Shown: positions 1 to 6,210 of the stretch, in pieces
Numbering within the stretch: the stretch's first letter is position 1
Layout: every line of letters starts with the position of its first letter
From: Actinomycetes bacterium
Lineage (GTDB): Bacteria; Actinomycetota; Acidimicrobiia; Acidimicrobiales; RAAP-2
Length of the DNA: 6,210 nt
Assembly: GCA_021800645.1 (NCBI GenBank)
Contig: JAJYYT010000131.1
Location: 1-6,210 of the forward strand
Direction: 5' to 3'
Position numbers and translations under genes: made by a program
Notes under the pieces: generated by a model
Told to the model about the DNA's origin: nothing
The model's input: only the letters and a program-made list of their open reading frames with translations
The model's database searches: none

Positions 1-971
1 ACGCGGATCTGGTGCGGCCTACCGATGTCGATCGCCGCCTCGATCGCCGCGCCGACGTCGTTCGTGTGGATGTGGCAGTTCCACTCGCCGTCGCCCCCGA
101 CGACGACGATGGAGTCTCCGATGTCCGACCATGCGTCCTTGAAGGCGCCGATCGCGTCGTCAGGGGCGTCGAGGAGGTACATGACCTCGTAGCGGAGGTC
201 TCCTGGCTCCCCTTCGCACTCGCCGCCAGCTCCCTCGGCCCCCGACACGGGAACGTCCGCGGGCGCCTTCGCTCCGAGAGCTCCCCGGCGCGGGCCGCTC
301 GCGCGCGCTCCGTCCTCCTCGACCGGGGGCAGCGGGCGCCCGTCGATGATCGAGAGGAGTGAGTCGAACAAGAGCAGGTAGCCCGCACCTCCCGCGTCGA
401 CAACCCCTGCTCGTGCCAGGGGCTCGAGCATCGTCGGGGTCTTGGCGAGGGCGTCGCCGGCGGCGCTCCGCGCGCTCTCGGCGACGCTCAGGAGCGTTGC
501 TCCGGGCTCGGCGCTGGCAGCCGCGCCCTCGCCTGCGGCCCGGGCTACCGTGAGGATCGTTCCTTCGACCGGGCGCACCACGGCCTTGTAGGCGAGCTCG
601 CTCGCGGTCACGAGCGCGTCGGCGAGCGCGTCGGCACCGGCCTCGTCCCTGGAGCCGAGAACCTCGGCGATCCCCCGCACGAGCTGCGAGAGGATCACGC
701 CGGAGTTGCCCCGGGCTCCCATGAGCGAGCCGTGCGCCATCGCCCGGCAGACCGCCCCCATGCCGGCAGCGCCGTTCGGCATGGGGTCGAGGGCGTCGAG
801 CTCCTTGACCACCGCTTCGAGCGTGAGCGCCATGTTCGTGCCCGTGTCCCCGTCGGGGACGGGGTAGACGTTGAGCCGGTTCAATTGGTGCTGGTGGGCG
901 CGCAGGGCGTCCCGGAAGGCGGCCATCGTCGCCCGTAGCTCTCGAGGCCCCAACGCGGCCGCCGGCGTCAT
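1..971 (-). CDS. DAK2 (DhaL-fold) domain protein, FakA/YloV-like; N-terminal 323 residues, C-terminus beyond the left edge
   Basis: Family knowledge: DhaL-fold proteins of this type bind ATP-Mg and, in the FakA system, phosphorylate fatty acids carried by DegV-like FakB proteins in the cytoplasm. Seen: residues 32-47 read RLNVYPVPDGDTGTNM, the DhaL metal/nucleotide motif with its Asp cluster (D40, D42). It is followed by GARGNSGVILSQ (85-96), RPVEGTIL (133-140) and DAGGAGYLLLFDSLL (192-206), so the whole DhaL domain (about 10-210) is present. A variable linker (about 212-258) leads to the FakA-like middle domain, with YEVMYLL (261-267), GDSIVVVGGDG (285-295) and the His-rich CHIHTND (299-305). 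Family members are usually near 550 residues, so roughly 40% is missing to the left. The ATG at 971 is preceded in frame by a TAG five codons upstream, and no Shine-Dalgarno is visible. The gene is divergent from rpmB. I am sure of the family; that the substrate is a fatty acid is inferred. Confidence 0.9.
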   Translation of the reverse strand, partial: MTPAAALGPRELRATMAAFRDALRAHQHQLNRLNVYPVPDGDTGTNMALTLEAVVKELDALDPMPNGAAGMGAVCRAMAHGSLMGARGNSGVILSQLVRGIAEVLGSRDEAGADALADALVTASELAYKAVVRPVEGTILTVARAAGEGAAASAEPGATLLSVAESARSAAGDALAKTPTMLEPLARAGVVDAGGAGYLLLFDSLLSIIDGRPLPPVEEDGARASGPRRGALGAKAPADVPVSGAEGAGGECEGEPGDLRYEVMYLLDAPDDAIGAFKDAWSDIGDSIVVVGGDGEWNCHIHTNDVGAAIEAAIDIGRPHQIR

Positions 972-1093
972 CGCCCGGTGATGCTAACCTTGCCGCCGTT
1001 CGTGGCGACCTGGATGGGTCGCCCGTGCCCTCCAGCTCGCGGCCAGGCTGCCCGGGGGAGAAGCGCGAGAAGATCGGCCAGGAGGCGATGGCG
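972..1093. promoter_or_regulatory. Divergent intergenic region between the DAK2 gene and rpmB
   Basis: Both flanking genes point outward, so promoters for each must lie here or overlap the gene ends. On the minus strand TAGCAT (981-986) fits a TANNNT -10 hexamer. It ends nine bases before the DAK2 ATG, so that transcript could be leaderless or nearly so, which agrees with the lack of a ribosome binding site. I see no good -35 box at the right distance. On the plus strand TTGCCG (990-995) resembles a -35 element, but no clear -10 follows. No terminator or riboswitch-like structure is evident. Confidence 0.3.
1080..1085 (+). promoter_or_regulatory. Shine-Dalgarno sequence of rpmB that decides the start
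   Basis: AGGAGG is a perfect anti-16S match. Two in-frame ATGs follow, at 1088 and 1094. The first lies only two bases away, too close for initiation, while the second has an eight-base spacer. The start at 1094 also gives the conserved N-terminus MASVCELCGK. Confidence 0.85.
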
Positions 1094-1303
1094 ATGGCAT
1101 CGGTGTGCGAGCTCTGCGGCAAGAAGCCGTCGTTCGGCATGAGCCTGAGCCACTCCCACCGCAGGACGAAGCGACGCTGGAACCCCAATGTCCAGCGGGT
1201 CCGGGCCCTGGTCGACGGCACGCCCCGCCGGCTGCACGTCTGCACCTCGTGCATTCGCGCCGGGAGGGTGCGCAAGCCCCCGCGTCGCAGCGTCACCTCT
1301 TGA
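1094..1303 (+). CDS. rpmB: 50S ribosomal protein L28, four-cysteine zinc-binding form
   Basis: L28 is a small basic protein of the large ribosomal subunit near the E site and is cytoplasmic. The 69-residue product carries the L28 signature HSHRRTKRRWNPNVQRVRAL (residues 20-39), followed by DGTPRRLHVCTSCIRAGRVR (41-60). Two CxxC pairs, C5/C8 and C50/C53, make this the zinc-ribbon (C+) version; some bacteria carry a second, cysteine-less copy used under zinc starvation. The length is normal for the family. The start is chosen from the Shine-Dalgarno spacing; the reading frame is also open upstream to a GTG at 1025, but that extension lacks L28 similarity. The gene is divergent from the DAK2 gene and lies 19 bases before the carboxypeptidase start proposed here, with which it could share a transcript. 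The cysteines suggest, but do not show, Zur-type control of a paralogue elsewhere. Confidence 0.95.
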   Translation: MASVCELCGKKPSFGMSLSHSHRRTKRRWNPNVQRVRALVDGTPRRLHVCTSCIRAGRVRKPPRRSVTS

Positions 1304-1322
1304 CCGCCGCGCACGACGCGCG

Positions 1323-2603
1323 ATGAGCCCGGCGCGTCACGCTCGGCACCTCCCGCCGCGCTCGCCGAAGTCGTTTCGCGTGGCAACATCGCTCCCGATG
1401 GGGCGTTTCCTCGCGGTCGTCGTGCTCGTGCTCCTCGCGGTCGCATACGTCGTCGTGCAGTTCCTTCGACCCGTCCCCGCCGTCGCGGCGACAGCGGGCA
1501 CGCTCTTCCAGACGATGCCCGGCGCTCCGGCGTCGCTCGCGTGGCCAGCCCAGGGCGAGGCGGCGATCGGCGTCGAGGGCGCGGGACTGCTCGGTACCTC
1601 TGGTCAGCAGGCCCCGACGGCGCTCGCGAGCGTGACGAAGCTGATGACGGCGTACCTCGTGCTGCGCGACCACCCGCTCACCGCCACAGGGTCGGGTCTT
1701 TCCATCACGGTCTCGCCGGCCGACGTCACCACCTACGAGCAGGACAAGGCGGTCGGCGACTCCGTCGTGGCGGTCACGCCCGGAGAGCAGCTCACCGAGC
1801 GTCAGGCGCTCGAGGCGCTCCTCGTCCCCTCGGGGGACAACATCGCGACGCTGCTCGCCGACTGGGACGCCGGGAGCGAGACGGCCTTCGTCGCCAAGAT
1901 GAACGCCGCGGCGAAGCAGCTCGGGCTCACCCACACGCACTACACCGACGCGAGCGGGGTCGCGCCGGGCACCGTGAGCACGGCGGCGTCACAGGTACGG
2001 CTGGCGATGGTCGACATGGCGGACCCCGCCTTCAGGGCGATCGTGGACATGGCGCAGGTCACACTGCCGGTAGCCGGCTTGCAGTACAACGTCGACGCGC
2101 TGTTGGGCCACGACGGCATCGTCGGCGTGAAGACCGGCTTCACCACAACAGCAGGCGGGTGCTTCGTGTTCGCTGCGAAGACGACCATCGCAGGGAAGCC
2201 CGAGACCCTCGTCGGGGCCGTCTTCCATCAATTCGGCACCGTCGCGCAGCCGAGCGCGCTCACAGAGGCCTTCGACGCGACGACCGCGCTCGTGACGAGC
2301 GCGGACCACGCGCTCGTGCAGACTGCCGTCGTCCACCGCGGGGAGGTGCTCGGTCACCTTCGGGCGCCGTGGGCTCCCACCGTTGCGCTGGAGGCGACCC
2401 GGGACGTCACGTTGATCGGCCTCCCCGGCCAACGCGTGAGGACCGAGGTCGTCCTGCCGAACCGGGTGAATGCCCCCGTTGCCGCCGGCCAGGGGTTCGG
2501 GAACGCGGTGGTGGAGGTCGGAGACCGGCGGGTCACCGTACCGCTCGCCACGTCGGGCGCGCTGCCCTCCGCGCCGATCAGCTGGAGGCTCACCAACGTC
2601 TGA
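1323..2603 (+). CDS. D-alanyl-D-alanine carboxypeptidase (peptidase S11, DacA/PBP5-like), membrane-anchored or secreted
   Basis: Family role: these low-molecular-weight penicillin-binding proteins remove the terminal D-Ala from peptidoglycan stem pentapeptides outside the cytoplasmic membrane. The 426-residue product has a basic N-terminus and a hydrophobic segment (about residues 29-47). A plausible but uncertain signal-peptidase site follows near VPAVAATAG (51-59). The S11 domain (about 75-310) carries the acyl-enzyme motif SVTK (S103-K106) and KTGFTT (270-275). At the second motif position it reads PSGDN (169-173), so the usual Asn of SxN is Asp. A C-terminal region (about 330-426) is rich in predicted beta strands and has no second membrane helix. 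The start is uncertain: no ATG or GTG here has a good Shine-Dalgarno. ATG 1323 is the longest choice not overlapping rpmB; GTG 1380 or ATG 1398, just before the hydrophobic segment, are real alternatives. The gene converges on thiL. A β-lactamase is unlikely, since the S11 KTG context and C-terminal extension fit a carboxypeptidase better. Confidence 0.9.
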   Translation: MSPARHARHLPPRSPKSFRVATSLPMGRFLAVVVLVLLAVAYVVVQFLRPVPAVAATAGTLFQTMPGAPASLAWPAQGEAAIGVEGAGLLGTSGQQAPTALASVTKLMTAYLVLRDHPLTATGSGLSITVSPADVTTYEQDKAVGDSVVAVTPGEQLTERQALEALLVPSGDNIATLLADWDAGSETAFVAKMNAAAKQLGLTHTHYTDASGVAPGTVSTAASQVRLAMVDMADPAFRAIVDMAQVTLPVAGLQYNVDALLGHDGIVGVKTGFTTTAGGCFVFAAKTTIAGKPETLVGAVFHQFGTVAQPSALTEAFDATTALVTSADHALVQTAVVHRGEVLGHLRAPWAPTVALEATRDVTLIGLPGQRVRTEVVLPNRVNAPVAAGQGFGNAVVEVGDRRVTVPLATSGALPSAPISWRLTNV

Positions 2604-2605
2604 GG

Positions 2606-2647
2606 GCTGACCGCTGACAGCTGACAGCTGACAGCTGACCGCTGACT
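2606..2647. repeat. Tandem array of six 7-bp units (GCTGAC[A/C/T]) between convergent genes
   Basis: Six head-to-tail heptamers run without interruption: GCTGACC, three copies of GCTGACA, GCTGACC, GCTGACT. Only the seventh base varies. The array begins two bases after the carboxypeptidase stop codon and ends 44 bases before the thiL stop. The internal CAGCTG junctions are palindromic, so either strand could form short alternative hairpins. It lacks the long GC stem plus U-tract of an intrinsic terminator. Similar short-unit arrays occur in intergenic DNA of many bacteria and vary in copy number by slippage; any function here is unknown. Confidence 0.9.
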
Positions 2648-2661
2648 GCTCGCGCATGGCA

Positions 2662-2686
2662 CGCGGCTCGCCGGAAAGACGCCGCG
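2662..2686. repeat. Short inverted repeat just after thiL, possible weak transcription stop
   Basis: CGCGGC (2662-2667) and GCCGCG (2681-2686) can pair as a 6-bp all-GC stem around a 13-base loop, five bases beyond the thiL stop on the minus strand. No U-tract follows, so this is not a canonical intrinsic terminator. In DNA of this GC content such a stem is often chance. Confidence 0.2.
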
Positions 2687-2691
2687 ACCGA

Positions 2692-3693
2692 TCAGCCGGG
2701 ACGGGCGCGCCTCTCGCTCGCAGGCTCGCCCCGGCGCCATCCGAGATGGTGGCGGAAGCCGCCGCTCCCGAGCGGGCCCCCCCGCAACGTCCGTTCCGTT
2801 CGGTCGCCGGTGCACCGGCCGATCTCGATCGGGAGGCGGAGCCCCGCGGAGGAGAACGCGTCGGCCAGGCGGGCGGGCGCGGGCGTCGCGATGACGAGCT
2901 CGAAGTCCTCTCCGCCTGCGAGCACCTCTTCCTCGGTGGCGCCTTCGGCGACGGGGAGGGTGTCGAGGCGGACCCCGACCGCGGACGCCTCGGCGAGCCG
3001 TCCCAGGTCGAGGGCGAGGCCGTCGGAGACGTCCATCATGGCCGTCGCACCGGCGCGCCGGGCGACCACCCCCTCTTCGATCCGTGCCCGCGGCCGCTTG
3101 TGGGCGGTGACGGCAGACGCCGGGTCGCCTGCGCCGGCCCGCAGGAGCCGGAGCCCCGCCGCGGAGGCGCCGAGCGGGCCGGTCACAAAGAGCGCGTCTC
3201 CCGGCGAGGCCCCCGACCTCAGCACCGGAGGGCCGTCGCCCTCGAGGAGCCCGACGACCGCGGCCACGACGACGATCTCCGGCGCGGCGGTCAGGTCGCC
3301 GCCGACGATCGGGCACCGCCACTCTGCCGCCGCCTCGGCCGTCCCCTTCGCGAGCAGCTCGAGGTCCGTGCCCGGTGCGACGCAGAAGTCGACCACGGCG
3401 TGGCTCGGCCTTCCTCCGACGGCGCCCACATCGCTCACGGTGGCGGTGAGCGCCTTCCATCCCAGGTCGTCGAGCCCCGTGAGGGAGAGGTCCGCGTGGA
3501 CCCCGGCGACCACGGCATCGGTGGCGAAGACGAACCGCCCCCCAGGCACGGAGACGACCGCGGCGTCGTCGCCGATCCAGACGTCGCCGGGAGGTGGCGT
3601 GCCGAGCGCCCGGGCGAGCACCTCTGCGATGAGCTGGACGGCTGCGTCCTCGTCCGAGAGGGGACGTCTCGGGACACGCGTCGGAGGTGCCAC
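2692..3693 (-). CDS. thiL: Thiamine-monophosphate kinase
   Basis: ThiL uses ATP to phosphorylate thiamine monophosphate to thiamine diphosphate, the last step of cofactor synthesis, in the cytoplasm. The 333-residue protein has a normal ThiL length and the expected motifs in order: GDDAAV (41-46) for Mg-[14 protein letters not shown] (58-68), [10 protein letters not shown] (87-96) in place of the common NDLAAMGA, and [12 protein letters not shown] (131-142). The C-terminal AIRS-like half carries [11 protein letters not shown] (220-230) and [11 protein letters not shown] (259-269). The last 20 residues are Arg-rich and probably not conserved. The start is GTG at 3693; an in-frame TAG lies four codons upstream, so it cannot start much earlier. 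There is no Shine-Dalgarno, so translation may be leaderless. The gene is divergent from pckG and convergent with the carboxypeptidase, and appears to be transcribed alone here. No TPP riboswitch is visible upstream, as is usual for kinase-only loci. Confidence 0.95.
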   Translation of the reverse strand: MAPPTRVPRRPLSDEDAAVQLIAEVLARALGTPPPGDVWIGDDAAVVSVPGGRFVFATDAVVAGVHADLSLTGLDDLGWKALTATVSDVGAVGGRPSHAVVDFCVAPGTDLELLAKGTAEAAAEWRCPIVGGDLTAAPEIVVVAAVVGLLEGDGPPVLRSGASPGDALFVTGPLGASAAGLRLLRAGAGDPASAVTAHKRPRARIEEGVVARRAGATAMMDVSDGLALDLGRLAEASAVGVRLDTLPVAEGATEEEVLAGGEDFELVIATPAPARLADAFSSAGLRLPIEIGRCTGDRTERTLRGGPLGSGGFRHHLGWRRGEPASERRARPG

Positions 3694-3761
3694 GACCCAT
3701 GCCTAGCATCTATCGTGGAAGGCGATTGCGGGGCCGCGCAGCGCTCGGTGCGCCCCTCGAG

Positions 3762-3775
3762 GGCCGGATCCGGCC
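3762..3775. promoter_or_regulatory. Perfect 14-bp palindrome, candidate operator
   Basis: GGCCGGATCCGGCC is identical to its reverse complement over all 14 bases and lies 128 to 141 bases upstream of the pckG ATG. A dimeric regulator could bind such a site, and pckG is commonly under carbon-source control. However, GC-rich DNA often yields palindromes of this kind by chance, and no second copy is present in the window. Confidence 0.25.
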
Positions 3776-3891
3776 GGCCCGCTCCCGGGGTTCTCGGTCT
3801 GACGTGGCACGCACGGCGGAGTCCGCGCCAAGATCGAGCAAGAAGCCGCCCAGAGCCGAGAAGCGAGGGCGCGAGGGCACCCAGATGGGAC

Positions 3892-3900
3892 GAGGAGAGG
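3892..3900 (+). promoter_or_regulatory. Shine-Dalgarno of pckG that decides the start
   Basis: GAGGAGAGG provides a strong anti-16S match (GAGGAG, five bases before ATG 3903). It favours that ATG over the in-frame ATG at 3885, which would lie upstream of this site and has only a weak purine run before it. Confidence 0.8.
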
Positions 3901-3902
3901 AC

Positions 3903-5711
3903 ATGGCAGCAAGCCTGGACACGCCGCCAACCCGCAACCGCAAGCTGCTGGCGTGGGTCGAGGAGGTGGCGGCGCTCACCGCGCCAGATCACGTCGAGTG
4001 GTGCGACGGCTCAGCGGAGGAGTACGACCGCCTCTGCGAGCTCCTCGTCGACAGCGGCACGTTCGTGAAGCTCTCGGACGCGAAGCGCCCCCACAGCTAC
4101 TGGGCTCACTCGGATCCACAGGACGTGGCCCGCGTCGAGGACAGGACCTTCATCTGCTCGCAGCGGGAGGAGGATGCCGGGCCGACCAACAACTGGCGCG
4201 ACCCCCAGGAGATGCGCGAGACGCTGAGGGGCTTGTTCCGCGGCTCGATGAGGGGCCGCACGATGTACGTCGTGCCGTTCTCCATGGGTCCGCTGGGCTC
4301 CGACATCGCCCACGTCGGCGTCGAGATCACCGACTCGCCGTACGTCACGGTGTCCATGCGGATCATGACCCGCATGGGTGCCTCGGTGCTCGAGGTGCTC
4401 GGCCCCGAGGGTGACTTCGTCCCCTGCCTGCACTCCGTGGGCGCGCCGCTCGAGCCGGGCGACGAGGACGTGCCCTGGCCGTGCGACCCGGACAACAAGT
4501 ACATCGTCCACTTCCCCGAGACCCGGGAGATCTGGTCGTACGGCTCGGGCTACGGCGGCAACGCGCTGCTGGGCAAGAAGTGCTTCGCCCTTCGGATCGC
4601 GTCGGTGATGGCGCGCGACGACGGCTGGCTGGCAGAGCACATGCTCATCTTGAAGCTGACGTCGCCGGCGGGCGAGACCCGCTACGTGACCGGCGCCTTC
4701 CCGTCGGCGTGCGGCAAGACGAACCTGGCCATGCTCATCCCGACGCTTCCGGGCTGGAAGGTGGAGACGGTCGGCGACGACATCTGCTGGATGAAGTTCG
4801 GGCCCGACGGCCGCCTCTACGGCATCAACCCGGAGGCGGGCTTCTTCGGGGTCGCCCCCGGCACCAACGTCCACACCAACCCCAACGCGATGTTCTCGGT
4901 CGGGGCCAACACGATCTTCACGAACACCGCGATGACCGACGACGGGGACGTCTGGTGGGAGGGCATGACCGAGGAGCCCCCCGCGCACCTCACGGACTGG
5001 CTCGGCGAGGAATGGACGCCGGAGAAGGGCACGCCGGCCGCGCATCCGAACGCGCGGTTCACCGCGCCCGCGGCGCAGGACCCTGCGATCGCCCCCGAGT
5101 GGGAGGACCCCCGGGGCGTCCCGATCTCGGCGATCCTCTTCGGTGGACGGCGCGCCTCGGTGGTGCCGCTCGTCTTCCAGTCGTTCGACTGGCAGCACGG
5201 CGTCTTCCTGGGGTCGATCATGGCGTCGGAGACCACGGCTGCGGCCGCCGGCAGGGTCGGGAAGCTGCGGCGGGACCCGTTCGCGATGCTGCCCTTCTGC
5301 GGCTACAACATGGGGGACTACTTCGGGCACTGGCTCCGCCTCGGTGCGAAGGCCGACCCCGACAAGCTCCCCAAGATCTTCTACGTCAACTGGTTCCGCA
5401 AGGACCACGAGGGCCGCTGGCTGTGGCCCGGCTACGGCGAGAACTCGCGGGTGCTCGAGTGGGTCTTCGAGCGAGTGAGCGGCCGCGGCGACGCGGTCGA
5501 CACGCCCATCGGCTTCGTCCCGGCCCCGGGCGCGATCGACGTCGAGGCCATCTCGGTGTCGAAGGAGGACATGGAGGAGCTCCTGCGGGTCGACGCCGAC
5601 GAGTGGCGGGCGGAGGTCCCGCTCATCCGCGAGCACTTCGCGCAATTCGGCGACCACCTGCCCAAGGAGCTGGCGGACGCCGTCGACGACCTGGAGCGCC
5701 GGCTGGCCTGA
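3903..5711 (+). CDS. pckG: Phosphoenolpyruvate carboxykinase (GTP)
   Basis: PckG converts oxaloacetate and GTP to phosphoenolpyruvate, CO2 and GDP, the entry step of gluconeogenesis, with Mn2+/Mg2+ in the cytoplasm. The 602-residue length is typical of the GTP class. Seen in order: DVARVE (74-79, substrate-binding Arg77), [15 protein letters not shown] (212-226, metal-ligand Lys), AEHMLI (244-249, metal-ligand His246), [15 protein letters not shown] (264-278, the P-loop with the class-specific reactive Cys270), and VGDDICWM (290-297, kinase-2 Asp). Then come [16 protein letters not shown] (307-322), NARF (383-386), ILFGGRR (411-417), [14 protein letters not shown] (465-478, guanine-binding aromatics) and NWFRKD (496-501) with [13 protein letters not shown] (508-520). 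No key residue is missing. The ATP-class enzyme is excluded by the PSACGKTN motif and length. The gene starts a plus-strand unit after thiL, with 45 bases to the next frame. Confidence 0.98.
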   Translation: MAASLDTPPTRNRKLLAWVEEVAALTAPDHVEWCDGSAEEYDRLCELLVDSGTFVKLSDAKRPHSYWAHSDPQDVARVEDRTFICSQREEDAGPTNNWRDPQEMRETLRGLFRGSMRGRTMYVVPFSMGPLGSDIAHVGVEITDSPYVTVSMRIMTRMGASVLEVLGPEGDFVPCLHSVGAPLEPGDEDVPWPCDPDNKYIVHFPETREIWSYGSGYGGNALLGKKCFALRIASVMARDDGWLAEHMLILKLTSPAGETRYVTGAFPSACGKTNLAMLIPTLPGWKVETVGDDICWMKFGPDGRLYGINPEAGFFGVAPGTNVHTNPNAMFSVGANTIFTNTAMTDDGDVWWEGMTEEPPAHLTDWLGEEWTPEKGTPAAHPNARFTAPAAQDPAIAPEWEDPRGVPISAILFGGRRASVVPLVFQSFDWQHGVFLGSIMASETTAAAAGRVGKLRRDPFAMLPFCGYNMGDYFGHWLRLGAKADPDKLPKIFYVNWFRKDHEGRWLWPGYGENSRVLEWVFERVSGRGDAVDTPIGFVPAPGAIDVEAISVSKEDMEELLRVDADEWRAEVPLIREHFAQFGDHLPKELADAVDDLERRLA

Positions 5712-5744
5712 GCGTCCCGTGCCCGCAGCCCTGCCGGGATCGGC

Positions 5745-5749
5745 GAGGA
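5745..5749 (+). promoter_or_regulatory. Shine-Dalgarno of the last reading frame
   Basis: GAGGA lies seven bases before the GTG at 5757. The ATG at 5749 overlaps this site and is in a different frame, so it is not the start of the downstream product. The signal supports a real translation start here even though the downstream frame is chimeric. Confidence 0.55.
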
Positions 5750-5756
5750 TGGGAGC

Positions 5757-6210
5757 GTGGCGTCGCACGGAGCGCAGCGGCTCATCCCGGCGGTGGGCCG
5801 GGTCGCCCGTCGCGGCGCCCGGACCGCCAAGCGCAAGCTGGTCCCCGTGCTCGGTGGCCGCACGCGTACCCGGGTCATCGTGGTGCTCGCCTGCGTCCTC
5901 GCGCTGTCGAGCGCAGACACTGCGACGGTGGGCGCGGCGGCGTCCGAGCAAGTCCGCCTGGCCGAAGGGCTTCTCGCCGACTCGGAGACCCGCGTGGTCT
6001 ACGCCCAACCGCCGTCCGAGGTCGCCACCTCGGGCGAGCTCCTGGGCCTTACCCCCACCGAGGCTTCCCTGTGCACCGAGCTCCACCGGGGGGTTGCCCT
6101 GTGGAAGGTGGGTCGCCGCTCGTTCTTGGTGGAGCACCAGCTGGCTTCCTCGGAGCGGGCGCTCGTGGACACCGATGCCGCCATGGGCGACCTGGCCGAC
6201 GGGGGTCTGG
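5757..6210 (+). CDS. Chimeric frame: MFS-transporter-like N-terminus joined to a VirB4/TraC-like ATPase C-terminal tail; open at right edge
   Basis: The visible 151 residues fall into two parts. Residues 1-62 have a basic leader (RRGARTAKRKLVPVLGGRTR, 18-37) and one hydrophobic helix, VIVVLACVLALSSADTATVG (40-59). This resembles the start and first helix of actinobacterial major facilitator transporters, where SADTATVG-type sequence is typical and further helices should follow. They do not. From about residue 63 the protein is soluble: SEQVRLAEGLLADSETRVVY (63-82), QPPSEV (84-89), ELLGLTPTEASLC (94-106), LHRGVALWKVGRRSFLVEH (109-127) and VDTDAAM (137-143). I recognise this pattern as the extreme C-terminus of actinobacterial VirB4/TraC-type conjugation ATPases, which normally follows Walker domains that are absent here. 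The frame is continuous with no stop through the junction (about 5928-5951). Third-base use does not change sharply there. Recombination, gene decay or misassembly could explain it. The family calls are from memory of motif patterns. A functional transporter or ATPase is very unlikely. Confidence 0.6.
   Translation, partial: MASHGAQRLIPAVGRVARRGARTAKRKLVPVLGGRTRTRVIVVLACVLALSSADTATVGAAASEQVRLAEGLLADSETRVVYAQPPSEVATSGELLGLTPTEASLCTELHRGVALWKVGRRSFLVEHQLASSERALVDTDAAMGDLADGGL

Larger units (their letters stand above)
3694..3902. promoter_or_regulatory. Divergent thiL-pckG intergenic region (promoters expected)
   Basis: This 209-bp stretch must hold the thiL promoter and very likely that of pckG. 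Plus-strand TANNNT candidates are TAGCAT (3704-3709) and TATCGT (3711-3716), neither with a convincing -35. Using either would give pckG a leader of roughly 180 bases. The leader half is purine-rich and contains a perfect tandem 8-bp duplication, GCGAGGGC (3863-3870 and 3871-3878). The pckG frame is open through the whole region, but the encoded Arg-rich stretch does not look like PckG. A palindrome inside is listed separately. Confidence 0.35.

Noticed and set aside
1300..1305. TTGACC as a -35 box for the carboxypeptidase gene
   Set aside because: It overlaps the rpmB stop, and the expected -10 position falls on the proposed ATG with no TANNNT-like sequence.
160..1446. Minus-strand open frame of 428 codons spanning the DAK2 gene, rpmB and the carboxypeptidase start
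   Set aside because: It overlaps three well-supported genes in other frames or on the other strand, and its Arg-rich translation resembles no family. The DAK2 frame with its PVPDGDTGTNM motif is the real minus-strand gene.
2606..2647. The heptamer array as a CRISPR array
   Set aside because: Units are 7 bp, directly abutting and without spacers, so this is a simple tandem repeat.
3687..3902. A 72-residue in-frame N-terminal extension of PckG
   Set aside because: The frame is open, but the strong Shine-Dalgarno at 3892-3900 points to ATG 3903. The resulting 602 residues match the family length, and the extension is Arg-rich and unlike PckG N-termini.
2656..4068. Long plus-strand open frame of 470 codons opposite thiL
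   Set aside because: It is antisense to a motif-complete thiL and runs into the pckG start region in another frame. Its composition is Arg/Gly/Pro-rich, as expected of a shadow frame.
5722..5738. Possible terminator hairpin after pckG
   Set aside because: The CCCGCA/TGCCGGG pairing needs a bulged base, has a four-base loop and is not followed by a T-tract; it is too weak to call.
4011..6137. A 708-codon open frame on the minus strand opposite pckG
   Set aside because: It lies entirely antisense to pckG and the following frame, whose protein motifs are unmistakable. Long antisense frames are expected in high-GC codon usage, and its translation shows no recognisable domain.

Overview
The window is high-GC DNA with actinobacterial features: GTP-type PEP carboxykinase, frequent GTG starts, and the rpmB/DAK2-domain/thiL neighbourhood seen in that phylum. 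An uncultured actinobacterium, possibly Acidimicrobiia-like, fits best; this rests on sequence impression, not a search. Most of the window is ordinary chromosomal housekeeping DNA. I see no CRISPR array, tRNA, rRNA, transposase or recognisable defence system.

Layout from left to right: (1) the first 323 codons of a DAK2/FakA-like protein on the minus strand, running off the left edge; (2) a 122-bp divergent intergenic region; (3) rpmB (ribosomal protein L28, four-cysteine zinc form) on the plus strand; (4) a membrane-anchored or secreted D-alanyl-D-alanine carboxypeptidase (peptidase S11) on the plus strand; (5) a short convergent intergenic gap holding six perfect tandem copies of a 7-bp unit; (6) thiL (thiamine-monophosphate kinase) on the minus strand; (7) a 209-bp divergent intergenic region with a perfect 14-bp palindrome; (8) pckG on the plus strand, complete, with all signature motifs; (9) a plus-strand reading frame open to the right edge.

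The genes are largely independent: cell-wall trimming (carboxypeptidase), translation (L28), thiamine diphosphate synthesis (ThiL), gluconeogenesis (PckG) and probable fatty-acid phosphorylation (DAK2 protein). The only likely co-transcribed pairs are rpmB with the carboxypeptidase, and pckG with the frame after it.

The right end is the most unusual part. The last reading frame begins like the first membrane helix of a major facilitator superfamily transporter. It then passes in frame, around 5928-5951, into what looks like the C-terminal tail of a VirB4/TraC-type conjugation ATPase. It is either a real recombination scar or an assembly chimera, and raw reads across the junction would decide. 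I found no convincing new biological system in the window.
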